Shown here piece by piece: positions 1 through 10,802 of a stretch of 64,000 bases of DNA (position 1 is its first letter; each line of letters starts with the position of its first letter). This DNA is from Cercophora sp. LCS_1 (lineage: Eukaryota > Ascomycota > Sordariomycetes > Sordariales > Lasiosphaeriaceae): positions 496,001-560,000 of the forward strand of contig JAPZLL010000013.1 in assembly GCA_036250225.1 (NCBI GenBank), read 5' to 3'. The notes beneath the pieces were generated by a model. The model made no database searches. It saw only the letters and a list, made by a program, of their open reading frames with translations, and was not told the DNA's origin. The translations under genes were made by a program, and so were the position numbers.

Positions 1-738
1 GTCAATGGTTTGTTTGTTGCACTTTTCTTATATTTGTTTTTGGTGTTTAGATGAGCCACTTTATTGTTGTTTGCAGGAGTGGAAAAAGAAAACCCTTGAA
101 ATAAGAGAGTCAGCCCTTTTAGATCTTTCCGTTGGTGAGGATATGTCTCCATGTTCAACAGCTTTGAGTTCGACGTGTGCGCGCCCTCGTGCCATGTTGA
201 TGCAGTCGTTGAACCTTGGCTGCGATCTCGACCGCGCCATTGAGGCTATTGCCAGCCTCCGATGTAACGACTGGTTGCGACGGATCGGGGGCAGATTCTC
301 GGGGTTTCTTTTGCGATAGCCTCGTTGTTTTGATGCCCGCAGACAAGATAGTCTGGTTCGAGGCTGGTTCGGGGAAGGCCAGTCTGCGGCGTTCATCTTT
401 ACCATCACGCCAGTCGGCATTTCGATCTGTAGCTAACCAGCAGAGGAGGGTCGATTTACTGGGGTTGCTTTTAGGCATTACTAAAGCCCCACTGTAGAGA
501 GGATTTATGGAGTTGCGAACGCAACATCAAACAGGCATCAAAACGTCTAGCGCCTGAGTGGCCAACAACGTCACTCCCGCGTCTTTGTTATCCTGGTTGC
601 TTACGTCCCCCTTCCTCCAGGGCGCCAAGCACGCGATACCCACAACTATTCTCTTGCTCGTTTGGTTCGCTCAGTGACACTCGTTGAATTCTTGCTTCTC
701 TGAACGATAGTCCGCATCGTTCGCTGTGCATCACGGCC
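1..738. other. Intergenic, no gene seen
   Basis: Open frames here are short, overlap on both strands and show no family resemblance or splice logic. Nothing recognisable was found; it may be the promoter side of the broken phosphotransferase gene that follows. Confidence 0.5.
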
Positions 739-1682
739 ATGACACTCGGAGACATGGCATTTGAAGATGGGGCCGAGCCACCCCCCTCTCCCAGCCGTTC
801 AATAAGCCCAATCGGCTTCAAAGAACTGCTGAAGCGGAAAATGAAGCAAATGGGACGCCCCGTATCCCCTGATGAGGAGGTTCCGGTGGACTGTGGCGAA
901 GGCTCGAGAAAAAAAACATTGCCCAGTCATGGACTGACACAACCTCGCAGACACCGTCGTTCTGTACAAGATACCGGGGCGCGTAGTTACGCTCCATCCA
1001 GGCAATATAGTCAAAAAGTCGGGCAAATCGATCAATTTCCAAGAAGTTGATGCGCTTTGCCGAAAAGGCCGGGCTTCCTGTACCCCATGTGCATGGCACA
1101 GAGAAGACCGCAGGTGGCAGAAAGCATATATCGATGGACTACATCGAAGGCCAGCCGCTCTCTAAGATCTGGCTAGAGTTATCAGCCCATCAAAAGCAGG
1201 TTATCGCCAAGCAGCTGCGAGAAATACTGTTGGTCATGCGAGCACTCCCGGCTCCGGGCTCATACGTCGGCGACTGTGCCGGAAATCACGTCTATGATGC
1301 CCGCTCGTACTTTTCAAACACTGGCCCTGCATGCCGCGACGAGCAAGGGTTCAACGATTTCCTCCTCTCCGGCCTCTTCAGAAAGATACCATTGCCGGTT
1401 CGCGCAGCATTCGCCGGGTGCCTCCGCAGCGATCATCGAATCGTGTTTACACACGGGGACTTGGCACCCAGAAACATCATGGCCCGGGACTGCAAGATTA
1501 TCAGCATCATCGACTGGGAGGAAGCCGGGTGGTACCCCGAGTACTGGGAATATGTCAAGTTTCTCGACCGTTCCTCGACTGAAGATGGGGATTGGGGGGA
1601 CTACACCGACCTTATCTTCCAACAAAGCTACTCTGATGAATTGGTGTGCTATACTGCCATGTCTAGATGGTACGCGCCGTAA
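739..1682 (+). pseudogene. Aminoglycoside phosphotransferase-like gene, apparently broken
   Basis: The main open frame (1047-1682) carries the APH/choline-kinase-like fold signature: the catalytic loop HGDLAPRNIM, then the metal-binding IIDWEEAGWYPEYWE about 20 residues later. Fungi carry many such small-molecule kinases, usually of unknown substrate. Just upstream another frame encodes VLYKIPGRVVTLHPGNIVKK, the expected N-lobe strand of the same family, after a plausible intron that ends at about 950 (CTGAC branch point, CGCAG acceptor). The joint at about 1047-1056 changes frame with no room for an intron, so the two halves cannot be one protein as written. A first exon could start at the ATG at 739. 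The C-terminus stops at WYAP, soon after the DW motif, and looks short for the family. I read it as a frameshifted relic; a single assembly error is the alternative. Confidence 0.6.
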
Positions 1683-3028
1683 AAGCGGGTCTTTGGTGAG
1701 AGTTGATCAGAAGAACGCGAACCCGCTGGTTGTCCATCGAGGAACAGTTGGCGAAGAACCACGAGGCACAGCTTACTCTGGCGACCATCTATCCCAGAGA
1801 ACTCCACACAGTTAGAGAGAATTCAGAAACTACCCAGAGACCAGCGTCTCGGCGGCTGGAGCTATCCGAACCAGAACCCACCCTTACAAATCGGACCCTG
1901 GGATGCGATGTGCGGTGTCTCGGGATCACGGCGACCTGCTCTTGGGATTTTAGGCGTGGAGAGAGGTTGATCATCTATGGAAAGCTAATGCCATCAGCGA
2001 TGGAAAACATGGCAAAACTGCCAAAAAGAACATACAACACCAAGGATTCGCTGGTCGTCACCGACCCAACTACTAGTTTGGCCCTCACTGGCTTATCTAT
2101 GGGAGAGCGGACGGGATCCCGAGTTTTCCAGTGGGTATGGTCGTATGTGACAAGTTGGGTGGATTGTGGCCCTCATATGTGTCCCGAGGATGCTGGGTGT
2201 TGATGTCTTGGCGGCCGAGAATAGGGGTTCAGGGGTCGTCACCACGCCGCTTTACCTTGCGCATACCACCACTGGGGTTTCGACTGGGCTATGATTGAAC
2301 ACTCACAGGAGGAAAAAAAAAACGGCGGCAAAGAACCTACGACGGTCAGTCTAAATTTGGGACCCGGTAGACCACTAGCTTCTAGCTCTGGGCACGAAAC
2401 GCCCCGGTTCAAGCTTTACTCCGCGCCATTCAAGCCCACGAAGCGGTGATCCATGGCAACACATAATCTGCAACTGGGATGAATTGTTGGTCTGACAGTA
2501 TTGAGCGTGAGCAGAATCCCTAACACGATATCGCGGCTGAGCTCCGGTACATGTATGTTTTCGGCAAACACCGACAGAAAGAATTGCACGCACCTCAGCC
2601 GGTACGAATAGGCTTCGTCATACGCTGGATCAGTCTGGCTCTCAGCGCTGGAGACCGTACCCACGCTCGAACCCCCTTTAAGGCTTCAGTGGAGATGTTC
2701 CCCGAGCACAAGCGGGGAGCATCCCAGGTCCGTGGATGCAGTCTGTGGAGATGCATTCGCGTCCCAATCTGCAGCATGCCTTTTAGTTCCGCAGTTGCTG
2801 TATGTACATAGGTACATAACTTATCATCGTTCCTCTTTCCCATCTACGTCTTCCATCCGCTCTGCGAGGCCCCCCTCTCGTTTCAAACGTCCTCTTTGCT
2901 CATCTATTCTTTACCCGCTGGCATCGGTGTTTCTGTGCTGTATCATCGCATTCTCTCCGTTTCTGGACATCCCGGCAGCGTGTCTTTTCTCTCTCTGAAA
3001 ACTCTCTCACAAAAACCAACGCCATCCA
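1683..3028. other. Intergenic, C/T-rich towards the right
   Basis: No convincing gene. The last 250 bases are pyrimidine-rich, like the core promoter and leader of an expressed filamentous-fungal gene, and run into the ATG at 3029. Confidence 0.5.
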
Positions 3029-3855
3029 ATGCGCCTCCCAACTTCCATCCTCCTCTTTTCCTTCTTCTTCACAACCCCCACCCTCTCGCATCCCTCCTCC
3101 TCCCCTGATCGAGAATACAAGTACTTCATCGAACCAGGCTACTCCGAAGAACTAGGCCACTACGACGCCCGCTACTTCCACCACCTAATCCCCTACGGCC
3201 TCCACCGCACAACCCTCCACCACCTGATCCGCTCGTACCTGACCACCCTTTCCTCGCTCCGAATCCCAACCTGGCTCGCCCACGGCACGCTCCTGGGGTG
3301 GTGGTGGAACGGCCACGTCATGCCGTGGGACTACGATCTCGACGTGCAAATGTCTTCATCCAGTCTGGCGTATCTAGCAACGCACTACAACCAAACTGTG
3401 CATCACTATGTCCACTCGGACACGAGCGGGGTTGTGACGAATAAGACGTATCTGCTCGATGTCAACCCGTTTCACGGCATGAAGGGGAGAGGGATGGGAT
3501 TGAATGTTATCGATGCGCGGTGGATCGATGTGGAGAACGGCATGTTTATTGACATTACGGGGTTGATGGAGAGAGACCCCAGACGGGAGCCGGGGACGTG
3601 GAGTTGCAAGAATTACCATCGGTACCGGACGAGGGATGTTTGGCCGTTGAGGGAGACCGAGTTTGAAGGGGTGAGGGCGTTGGTGCCGTATGATTTCAAC
3701 CGGGTTTTGACGGGGGAGTACGGGGTTAGGGCGTTGGTCACTGTTGAGTGGGAGGGGTGAGTTTCCTTCGTCTCTTGTGAGGATGAGTGCTAATACGATA
3801 ATGATTTAGGCATCGATGGGATGAGGGGGTTAAGGAGTGGGTTAGGATACACTAA
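3029..3855 (+). CDS. LicD/MNN4-like phosphotransferase family protein, secreted
   Basis: Two exons, 3029-3756 and 3810-3855, give 257 residues; the 53-nt intron has GTGAGT, GCTAATAC and TAG signals. Residues 1-20 are a hydrophobic signal peptide. The centre carries the LicD core: THGTLLG-like AHGTLLGWWWNGHVMPWDYDLDVQM, with the acidic DYDLD group thought to bind metal in this nucleotidyltransferase fold, and later D-V-N-P and W-I-D-V-E-N blocks. In fungi, proteins of this type (yeast Mnn4 relatives) take part in mannosylphosphate addition to glycans in the secretory pathway. The Mnn4 repeat tail is absent, so this is the short secreted or Golgi-lumen form common in Sordariomycetes. Splicing replaces the unspliced end by GHRWDEGVKEWVRIH. 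The gene converges on the WLM gene, leaving only 77 bases between stop codons. Confidence 0.83.
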
Positions 3856-3932
3856 CTGGATTACAGATTGCTGGGAATATGAATGGCGCTATGCTAGAAT
3901 GGTTACAAAATGGATTAGGAGAAATCCGACAA

Positions 3933-5042
3933 TTATGAAGAACCTGAACTTCCACCCCCTGGGTTCTCTCTCTTTGTTTCATCCATCTTCTTGCATCTCT
4001 CCTCGGCCGCTCTTGCAAGGATCTCCCTCCTGCTTAACCCCTCGGTCCCTCGGCCGTTCCCTCCCAAGGTGAAAGCTCCGCCAACCCACCCACCGGCGTC
4101 TTGATGGCCGTCATCCTCCGGAGATGGTCTGTACTCCTCTTGCCCAACCGATCTCCCCCCACTCTTCCAATCCGCCTCATGAACCTCCCGCTCGATCTGG
4201 TGCGTCAAGTCCCAGAACGCCCTGTCGTGGTTCGAATGAACGTTGTGCGCCAGCTCGTGACACAACGTCTTGCGAATGGTCCTGTAGTCACGATACCCGT
4301 CATACGCATCCGTTCGTAAACGCAGCTCGATCACCTCCCCATTATTCCGATTCAGCCCTAGGATACGCGTTGTCCCTTCATGGTTGGACTCCGTGTATTG
4401 TGAGGGATCCATCTCCGTCAATAGACCCACGCTGAACTTGTGTTTTCGCATGGCAGCCCTGATGCCCGGATCGGCTTTGAGTCGCTCCAGAAACTGCCGA
4501 CTCCGCTCGGGATTGGGGAGATACGGCAGGGGACGGATGGACTGGAAGTTGTACATGGAGTCCTCTTGCGCCCTGGCTTGTGATCTGTTGGACCGGAGTC
4601 TTGGGTGTTTTCCCGTTGCGGCGGACCGGGCGGCTGCCAGAGAGGCGGCGGCAGCGCGGGCCTCCTGCATGGATTGGAGGGTACTGCGCTTGGGAGCCAT
4701 GAGCCGGAGGGAGTTGTTCTTGAGAGGCATGATGTCCAGGTCTTCGTCCGTGGACGATTTGATGAGGGCCTTGAAGCCCGGCACGCGCTTCTCAACAATG
4801 GCTTGGCCCATGGTCCAGTCGTATTCGGGCCATTTTAGGTATGCGTGGAGGAGAAGATCCTGGAGGGTTGCGTTGTCGTGGAGCGCCCATTTCCCGGTGA
4901 ACTTTTCGGATGGGAATCTGATGTTGACGATGGTGTCTGCATCGTCGCCTTCTTCAAAATCTTGGATTTTGGCTGTGATTTCCTGCTCTGCTGGGCTGGA
5001 TGAATCTTCAATATGGTGATCTGCGGTTGTTGATGGATCCAT
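3933..5042 (-). CDS. Ubiquitin-like plus WLM-domain metalloprotease (Wss1-like group)
   Basis: Single exon of 369 residues from the ATG at 5042; the open frame runs 88 codons further upstream but that part lacks a plausible ATG and looks like leader. Residues about 38-115 form a ubiquitin-like domain (VNIRFPSEKFTGKW..., ending SLRLMA). Residues about 165-330 are a WLM domain with the zinc site HELAHNVHSNH: His262, Glu263, His266 and His272 in HExxH-x5-H spacing. The family belongs with Wss1/Spartan proteases that clear DNA-protein crosslinks and SUMO/ubiquitin conjugates; the UBL+WLM form is known in fission yeast and filamentous fungi as a ubiquitin/metalloprotease fusion. The C-terminal 60 residues are polar and probably disordered. 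I saw no clear SUMO- or p97-binding motif, so the exact substrate is inference. Confidence 0.88.
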   Translation of the reverse strand: MDPSTTADHHIEDSSSPAEQEITAKIQDFEEGDDADTIVNIRFPSEKFTGKWALHDNATLQDLLLHAYLKWPEYDWTMGQAIVEKRVPGFKALIKSSTDEDLDIMPLKNNSLRLMAPKRSTLQSMQEARAAAASLAAARSAATGKHPRLRSNRSQARAQEDSMYNFQSIRPLPYLPNPERSRQFLERLKADPGIRAAMRKHKFSVGLLTEMDPSQYTESNHEGTTRILGLNRNNGEVIELRLRTDAYDGYRDYRTIRKTLCHELAHNVHSNHDRAFWDLTHQIEREVHEADWKSGGRSVGQEEYRPSPEDDGHQDAGGWVGGAFTLGGNGRGTEGLSRREILARAAEERCKKMDETKRENPGGGSSGSS

Positions 5043-5740
5043 TTTTACGTAGTGCGTCCCAATGGAATGTGATTGACCTCGTGGTTGATGTGCTGATAAC
5101 GTGGATCGGGCTGACGCCTCCAGATGATCTGGGCCGTTGGAGAGTGGTGATGCGAGGGCTTGGCTCAAGGAGGAGGTGCTCTGCGGATGGCGCAATCCCA
5201 CACGGTCAGATGAAACAACTTCAACCAAGATCAATAAAATGACCAGGTCAAATGCAGGTTCGGTAGATGGTGAAAAATGGCGAAGCGCAACTGCGTTGAA
5301 TCTCAAGATGAATGCTGCCTTTTACTGTCCCTGCGGGGCCTTCTAGAAGCCGGAGTGGCCGCCGGTTTGTCAGTGACTGCTTTGTCATCAAACACCCAAC
5401 ATTTCACAAGGCGTCACCACAGGGTACCGGATTCGGATAACGTCCCGAACTGGCTCGAAAACGAAGACTACAGTCGAGTCGTCAACTACACTGCGAATGC
5501 TAACAACACAGCGTCCAAGTTGGTGGTTTCGAACTGCAGACGCCACTGCCCCGAAGGTACGGGAGATCGCCCGGGCCGCTTCATGTCTTAAGAGCCGACA
5601 CAGTGAACAGTTTAACGTGCCTCCTCTCGCACACTGTAGGCAGGTTCGACATTTAACTGCTGCCACCACTGTTTTACGCACATAATATGCCTCGGTCTCG
5701 CTCTCCAATATCAATGCGTGCTAGCCATTTCTTCAGCGAT
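5043..5740. other. Intergenic
   Basis: Promoter side of the WLM gene and downstream side of the 2EXR gene. No further gene recognised. Confidence 0.5.
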
Positions 5741-6862
5741 TCATACTCGGTTGCGTAGCGAATGAGCCCTCATCATCTCCTCGCTCCTGTCCATGACCGA
5801 CTGATCCAACCAGCCCGCCTTGTCAACAAGCATCAAACACCGCATCCGAAACCTGGGTGTCCAATTCTCGATATCGACCATGGTGTGATCAACCTTCCCG
5901 CAGCCAAAACTACCTTGAAAAGGGCACTCCGGGGGCGCAACGACTCCTCTCACCCAACCGGCAAGGGCAAAGTTCTCTTCTTCAAAGGGATCGCTCGCAA
6001 GCGGAAACCTGGACTTTGGCGGGAACTTTTCCACGTGCCACAACGCCAATTTGAGGATCCTGAGGTAACACTTGAGTGGACGAGCGGTCGGCCGCGGCTC
6101 AAAGCGCCGGTGTCGGAATCGCGCAGCGTTTAACAACGGATGCTTCTGGATAGCAAGGTCTGGGAGATCCAGTATCTCGCACCGGAGGAGTTGGATTTCT
6201 GGTGGCCACATCTCCATGTGAGCGCCGTCGAAGCGCACCTTCGGACCTGGGCCATAGGAGAGCACCGAAAACGTCTCAAGCGTCGGCATCAAGTCGAGCC
6301 TGAGCTTCAACACTGAATAGAGTCTGGTTTCAATGTCTTCTCCAATCGCGACATGCCGAACGCGGCTCCGGTCCAACCCAAGAAAGGGGTCAACGTAGTC
6401 TTCGCCAGCGCGTTCCTCATCGTCCTGGTTTTCAAAAACATGTAGAACCCCGCTGGCAATGTCTCCAAGGTCCAGGAGCCGGAAAACCGCAAATATATCA
6501 GTCTCGTAGTCGATAAAGGGGATATCGAAACGGATACTATACGCCGAGGCCTCCACGTCGGCTCGGAGACGGCCGTTGATGTATCGCGGGGGAGTAAAGA
6601 AACGGCGAAACCAGACGGCGCGGGACTCGCGGCATGCGTGGAGTGGGGGAAAGACGGGCAGGTCGCTTGGCTGCGCGATGACGCGGATATTCCAGTCTTG
6701 ATGCTGTGAGGAGCATCGTCGCCTCGCAGTGTAGTTGCGCCGGGTTATGAATGAACAATCGAGGCATGTCACCTGCCCGATGAGACGACGCGGTCGCGGG
6801 ACACGCTCCCAGATCATAATCCGGAGCTCAGGAGGCAGGTTTTGAAAGATGGTGAATGCCAT
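5741..6862 (-). CDS. 2EXR-domain protein
   Basis: Single exon, 373 residues, starting at the ATG at 6862; the frame extends 8 codons upstream only through a GTG. The first 60 residues match the 2EXR domain of filamentous fungi (FTIFQNLPPELRIMIWERVPRPRRLI, a conserved LPxELRxxIWE core, then CRESRAVWF at about residue 80). These domains occur in large, lineage-expanded families with no established biochemical role. The rest is a globular region with no motif I can assign. It is not an F-box, although the LPxELR segment resembles one. Confidence 0.8.
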   Translation of the reverse strand: MAFTIFQNLPPELRIMIWERVPRPRRLIGQVTCLDCSFITRRNYTARRRCSSQHQDWNIRVIAQPSDLPVFPPLHACRESRAVWFRRFFTPPRYINGRLRADVEASAYSIRFDIPFIDYETDIFAVFRLLDLGDIASGVLHVFENQDDEERAGEDYVDPFLGLDRSRVRHVAIGEDIETRLYSVLKLRLDLMPTLETFSVLSYGPGPKVRFDGAHMEMWPPEIQLLRCEILDLPDLAIQKHPLLNAARFRHRRFEPRPTARPLKCYLRILKLALWHVEKFPPKSRFPLASDPFEEENFALAGWVRGVVAPPECPFQGSFGCGKVDHTMVDIENWTPRFRMRCLMLVDKAGWLDQSVMDRSEEMMRAHSLRNRV

Positions 6863-7364
6863 GTTGCTGAGAACAGTGTTAATCACAATGCTGGAGTAGT
6901 CTTGAGTGCGGGAATGGTGCTTTGGTAGTTAGACTGGATCACGGGCAAGTAAAGAGTTGGAGCTCCTGATGCCGTTGGGACGGAGGTGGGGGATGTGTGA
7001 GTGGTACGCCGTGGGTTAGGTTTGTTGTTTGCCTTGATCGACGGTTGACTGCCAAGGCAGGACAACCAAGCGCTCATCGGCTTCACCTCTGACTAATCCC
7101 GTCACAAATAGGAGACGGCAGTCTGGCAGTTGACAGGACTTGCCTCCAGGTACACCTTGTGCTGGTCCACGGATATCCAAATTTTTTTTTTTTTTAAAAA
7201 AAAATAGCATCGTTATAGAGCTAGGTATATTCAAGGGAGTGTTTCCAACCCTGGCTTCAATATGCAATCATATCGCCCCTATAACGCCTAGCTTGCTAGT
7301 CATCGCCTACATCCAATGTTAATCAACCGCCGTGATCCCCGCTGTCACATTACCCGGTTACACC
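6863..7364. other. Intergenic with a T14/A9 tract
   Basis: No gene seen. Bases 7182-7195 are 14 T followed directly by 9 A (7196-7204), a perfect self-complementary AT block. Confidence 0.55.
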
Positions 7365-9369
7365 TCAGTGAAACTCGGCATCAACTCTTCCATACCGAAC
7401 TCCATCGACCTTGAGCTCGAAGCCCAAGCCTGCACTGTCGACAATCATTTCAAGCGTAAAGTCCAGGTTATCGAACTCGACCCCCCTAGTTGTCGTCAAC
7501 CTCGTAAATAAACTCCGCGGCACAGCGTTGAGGTCCGTCGTCAGCGTGCAAACGTGGACCAGATCCCTTGTATAGGCCTGGGGTGGTTCGTCCGCTTCAC
7601 AGGCGATCAGATCATCGGTGACGACAAGGGACTGACCCGGCCGGAAGTTACGAGTGTAATGGAACGCAATGGGGCTCAGTGGTGATATCGCCTCGCCCTT
7701 TGTGATGTTAACATGAAACAAACCGCATTCCGAGGAAAACATACCTTGGCAATATGCCACTGCATCCGGTCGCTAACCATCCATCTTTCCCACAGGGGAC
7801 TCCAATACCGTTCCGAGACCGAGTGTTTCTCCTCATCATAGACTGTTGCGTATGACGTTCCATAGTGCATTCTCGACTTTCGTGAGATAACCATGTTGCC
7901 CTCGAGCCCGCGGAGGACCGCGCCACGCACAACAGCCGTCCAGGCATAAACAGGCTGCATGACCTCGATAGAAGCATGCTCCTCGTTGGCAATGGCGCCT
8001 TGGTGGGTAGGGCGTACGCTGTAAGGGGGTGGTGGGGCAGTGGTGAAGTGGTTCTTCAGCGTGCGGTAGAGGTAATCACTCTGGCCGAAGCCACCGACAA
8101 GAATGATACCAGACACAACGCCGCCTTTTGCTCGGAGGACGTCCACTTGACCTTGGACAAGATCGCAGACCTCTTTGACGACTGGGTCAAAGATGTCCTT
8201 GACCTGCTCGGCCGACATGGTAAGGAAGCCCGAGTCGAGGCCGATCTCTTCGTCGTCTGGCAGGCCGGGGAAGGGGATGTTGACTTCGGCGTGTTCATCC
8301 TCGTTGAAGTTCCGTTTGACAAACTCTTCGAAATAGCGAAGACCCATCTGCCACGTCTTCCCCTTTTTGGTCTTCATCTCTTTGAACCGGCTTTCGCCAA
8401 GTCGATTCTTGACGTGCTCTTCGAATCTGTAGTTGAGAAATGCACTCCCGCAAAGACCACCGGTTCCAACAGCAGACTCCTCAACTTGAAGGGGCTTTAA
8501 AGAGACGATCTTGTATGCGATCAAACTTCGCCTGTCAGTGCCCGTCCAGAAGGGGGGTTGGGCAAAACTCACTCGACTGTTCCGCCGCCACCATCGCACA
8601 CGATGAAATTGTCCCCCACCTTTAGATGATTCGGTTGTATCGCCTTGAGCGTGTATACCGCTGCCGCCTCCGGCTCACTGATCATCTGAATCTGCGATTT
8701 GGCACCCATGCCCGCTCTCTCCGCGGCCTGCAACGTCGTGTTTTTGGCAGCGTCAGACCACACTGCCGGACAGGTGAGGACAAAGTCGACCTTGGTAGAT
8801 GCCATAAAAGACTCGCCATAGCGGCGGGTGAGTGTGCTCATAGTGTGCTTGTAAACCTGTGTGAGATAGTCGCTGACGGCATCGTTGACCGTCTTGTTGA
8901 ATCGCTTGAGCTGTGCGGCCGTCTCCAGCGGGCTGACATAGAATGGCAGTTTCTGTGACCTATCCAGAAACAGCTTGATGCATCGCACCCGCGACTCCTC
9001 CGGCTTGAACTGAAACCCCCATTTCACCGTGGGAGGCGTGCCCGGGGGTGCGTCGGCAGGCAACTCGTACGAGATCTCGGTCGGGACCTTGTCCGACGTG
9101 ATGCCGTTACCGCCCGGCCACATCTTGATGATCTCAACATCGTCGGGCGTTGACGTGTAGACCGAGGCGATGCCTGAGAAGGTAGTACCGAAGTCGACAC
9201 CCACGATCAGCCGGTCGCTGACGGGGGCGGGCTCCCGCGCTGGTTCTCGTACGGGGCCATTGATAGCCTCGGCTGATGACTGAGGTGTGTAGCCGTTCTT
9301 GAAGTAATTCCTGCTATCGCGGTTCCGCTGGCTGGGTGATGGCTGGAGAATGGGTAGATTGATGCTCAT
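7365..9369 (-). CDS. HSPA12-like Hsp70 family protein
   Basis: Three exons on the minus strand: 9369-8573, 8525-7745 and 7697-7365, giving 636 residues; both introns are 47 nt. The actin/Hsp70 ATPase signatures are present in order: phosphate-1 VGVDFGTTFSGIASVY at about residue 56, phosphate-2 FIVCDGGGGTVDLIAYKI, whose last part is created by splicing intron 1, and the adenosine motif GIILVGGFGQSDYL. There is no canonical substrate-binding domain or EEVD tail; the C-terminus is a distinct beta-rich segment. This is the HSPA12-type group that is expanded in filamentous fungi and whose clients are unknown. The first 50 residues are polar and likely disordered. Intron 1 uses a GAAG acceptor six bases beyond a CAG that would shift the frame, so the acceptor choice rests on frame continuity. 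Confidence 0.87.
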
Positions 9370-10802
9370 GGCGACGGTTCGGTGTCTGGGGTGCTCCTGC
9401 TTGAGTGCCGTCTCTCAAGCTGACACCATGAACCGAGTCACCGAGTGCAGACGGGGCGGGATTCGGCACGCCAGGAACAACCGGTTGCGTACAGCTTGAA
9501 TTCGACGTGAAAATAAGTTACAAGTTGAAGATACCTCTACTGTGCAACACCGGCACCGACACGTCGTGATCCAATGTTGAAGGTGGGCTGGTGGGATGGC
9601 GGGGCTGAGCAAGAAGGGACCCGAAGGGTTGATGTGTGGTTCTTGCCCTGTAAGGCTCCCCAGGCACACCCCAGACCCTCGCCGAAGCTTCGCCCGCTGC
9701 GGCAGGTACCCATTATTCGATCGCGCTTGCTGCCTTGTCGTCGTCTCAAGGAACGCGAAGATGACGTACGGACGCGACCCATGCAATGCAGACGTTACGC
9801 AAGCACTCCCTTGGCGTTTTTTTAGCCAGGAACCAAACCTAGAATTGGGTCCTCGAGCAAAGGTCAAATCGTCTTGTTCCGAATTCTGCTGCCTGGTGGC
9901 TTGGGTGTGGCAGCAGCGCCAAGCAGCATCTAGGGTTGTCAGGGTTATGTGTGAGACGGGCTGGTGGTGCCTGACTTGGACCGTCAGACATCCAGGTAAC
10001 AAGAATAAGGATCAAGGCCAGCAGTTGCACAATTGAAGTAGTGATGTATTGGGCCAGGTTGCTTCCAGAACTATCCCTTCCCAATTCTAACACCCCCTGC
10101 CTTTATACAAGCCTCCGTCGGTTGTCCAACCTAAGATCTAACTAGCCTTGATCACGTACACTCGCAGAAGCCGTTCGAACGGAAGAAACCTCCTTCATTC
10201 GGGAAAGAATCCCACCACCACCCCGACAATACTATGTAGACAAGAAAATGATATATGCTGCATTTGAGCTTGACCGAGATACTGGGACCAAAATTCCCCT
10301 CTCAAAGATGGCGGTGAAGAGCCGGTACACATCAGACCTTTTTCCCGTCCATCACTCTCCTAGAAGACCAACGAGAAACGTGACAAAGGAAACACCATCT
10401 GACGCTCCAGTGAGAAGTCGCGAGAAAGCCCATCACGGCCGGCGGCTGATATGTTTGCAGCCTGTCAATCTATATGGGGTATTTTCAATGGCAAAACAGA
10501 AAAAGATATTAGCCCGTCGCCGCTCGAAAAGAATCCTTCGGGGTTTGGGTGGGTATTGTTAGACTGCAAATAGCTCCAGACAAAAAGTCGAGGCGAAAAG
10601 CTTCGTATCGAAAAATGTGGCGTGGGCTGCTTCAAACAGCTGCTGAAGAACCAGAATCGAGTCAAAAGCGCGAATATCGAAGAGTGTTGACGACCCGGTA
10701 GAACGATGCACGGCTGCCTGCCGAACCGCGGAAGAACTCCAAACACCGGCCCATCAGACAAGACATTTAAACCTCAAGCAAAAAGCCACCCAAAAGAACT
10801 GC
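9370..10802. other. Intergenic
   Basis: Upstream of the Hsp70-like gene and downstream of the IME2-like kinase gene. Open frames here have no support in either strand. Confidence 0.5.

Noticed and set aside
4384..5019. 211-codon plus-strand frame opposite the WLM gene
   Set aside because: Antisense shadow of a well-supported gene; sequence is Arg/Leu-rich without a domain.
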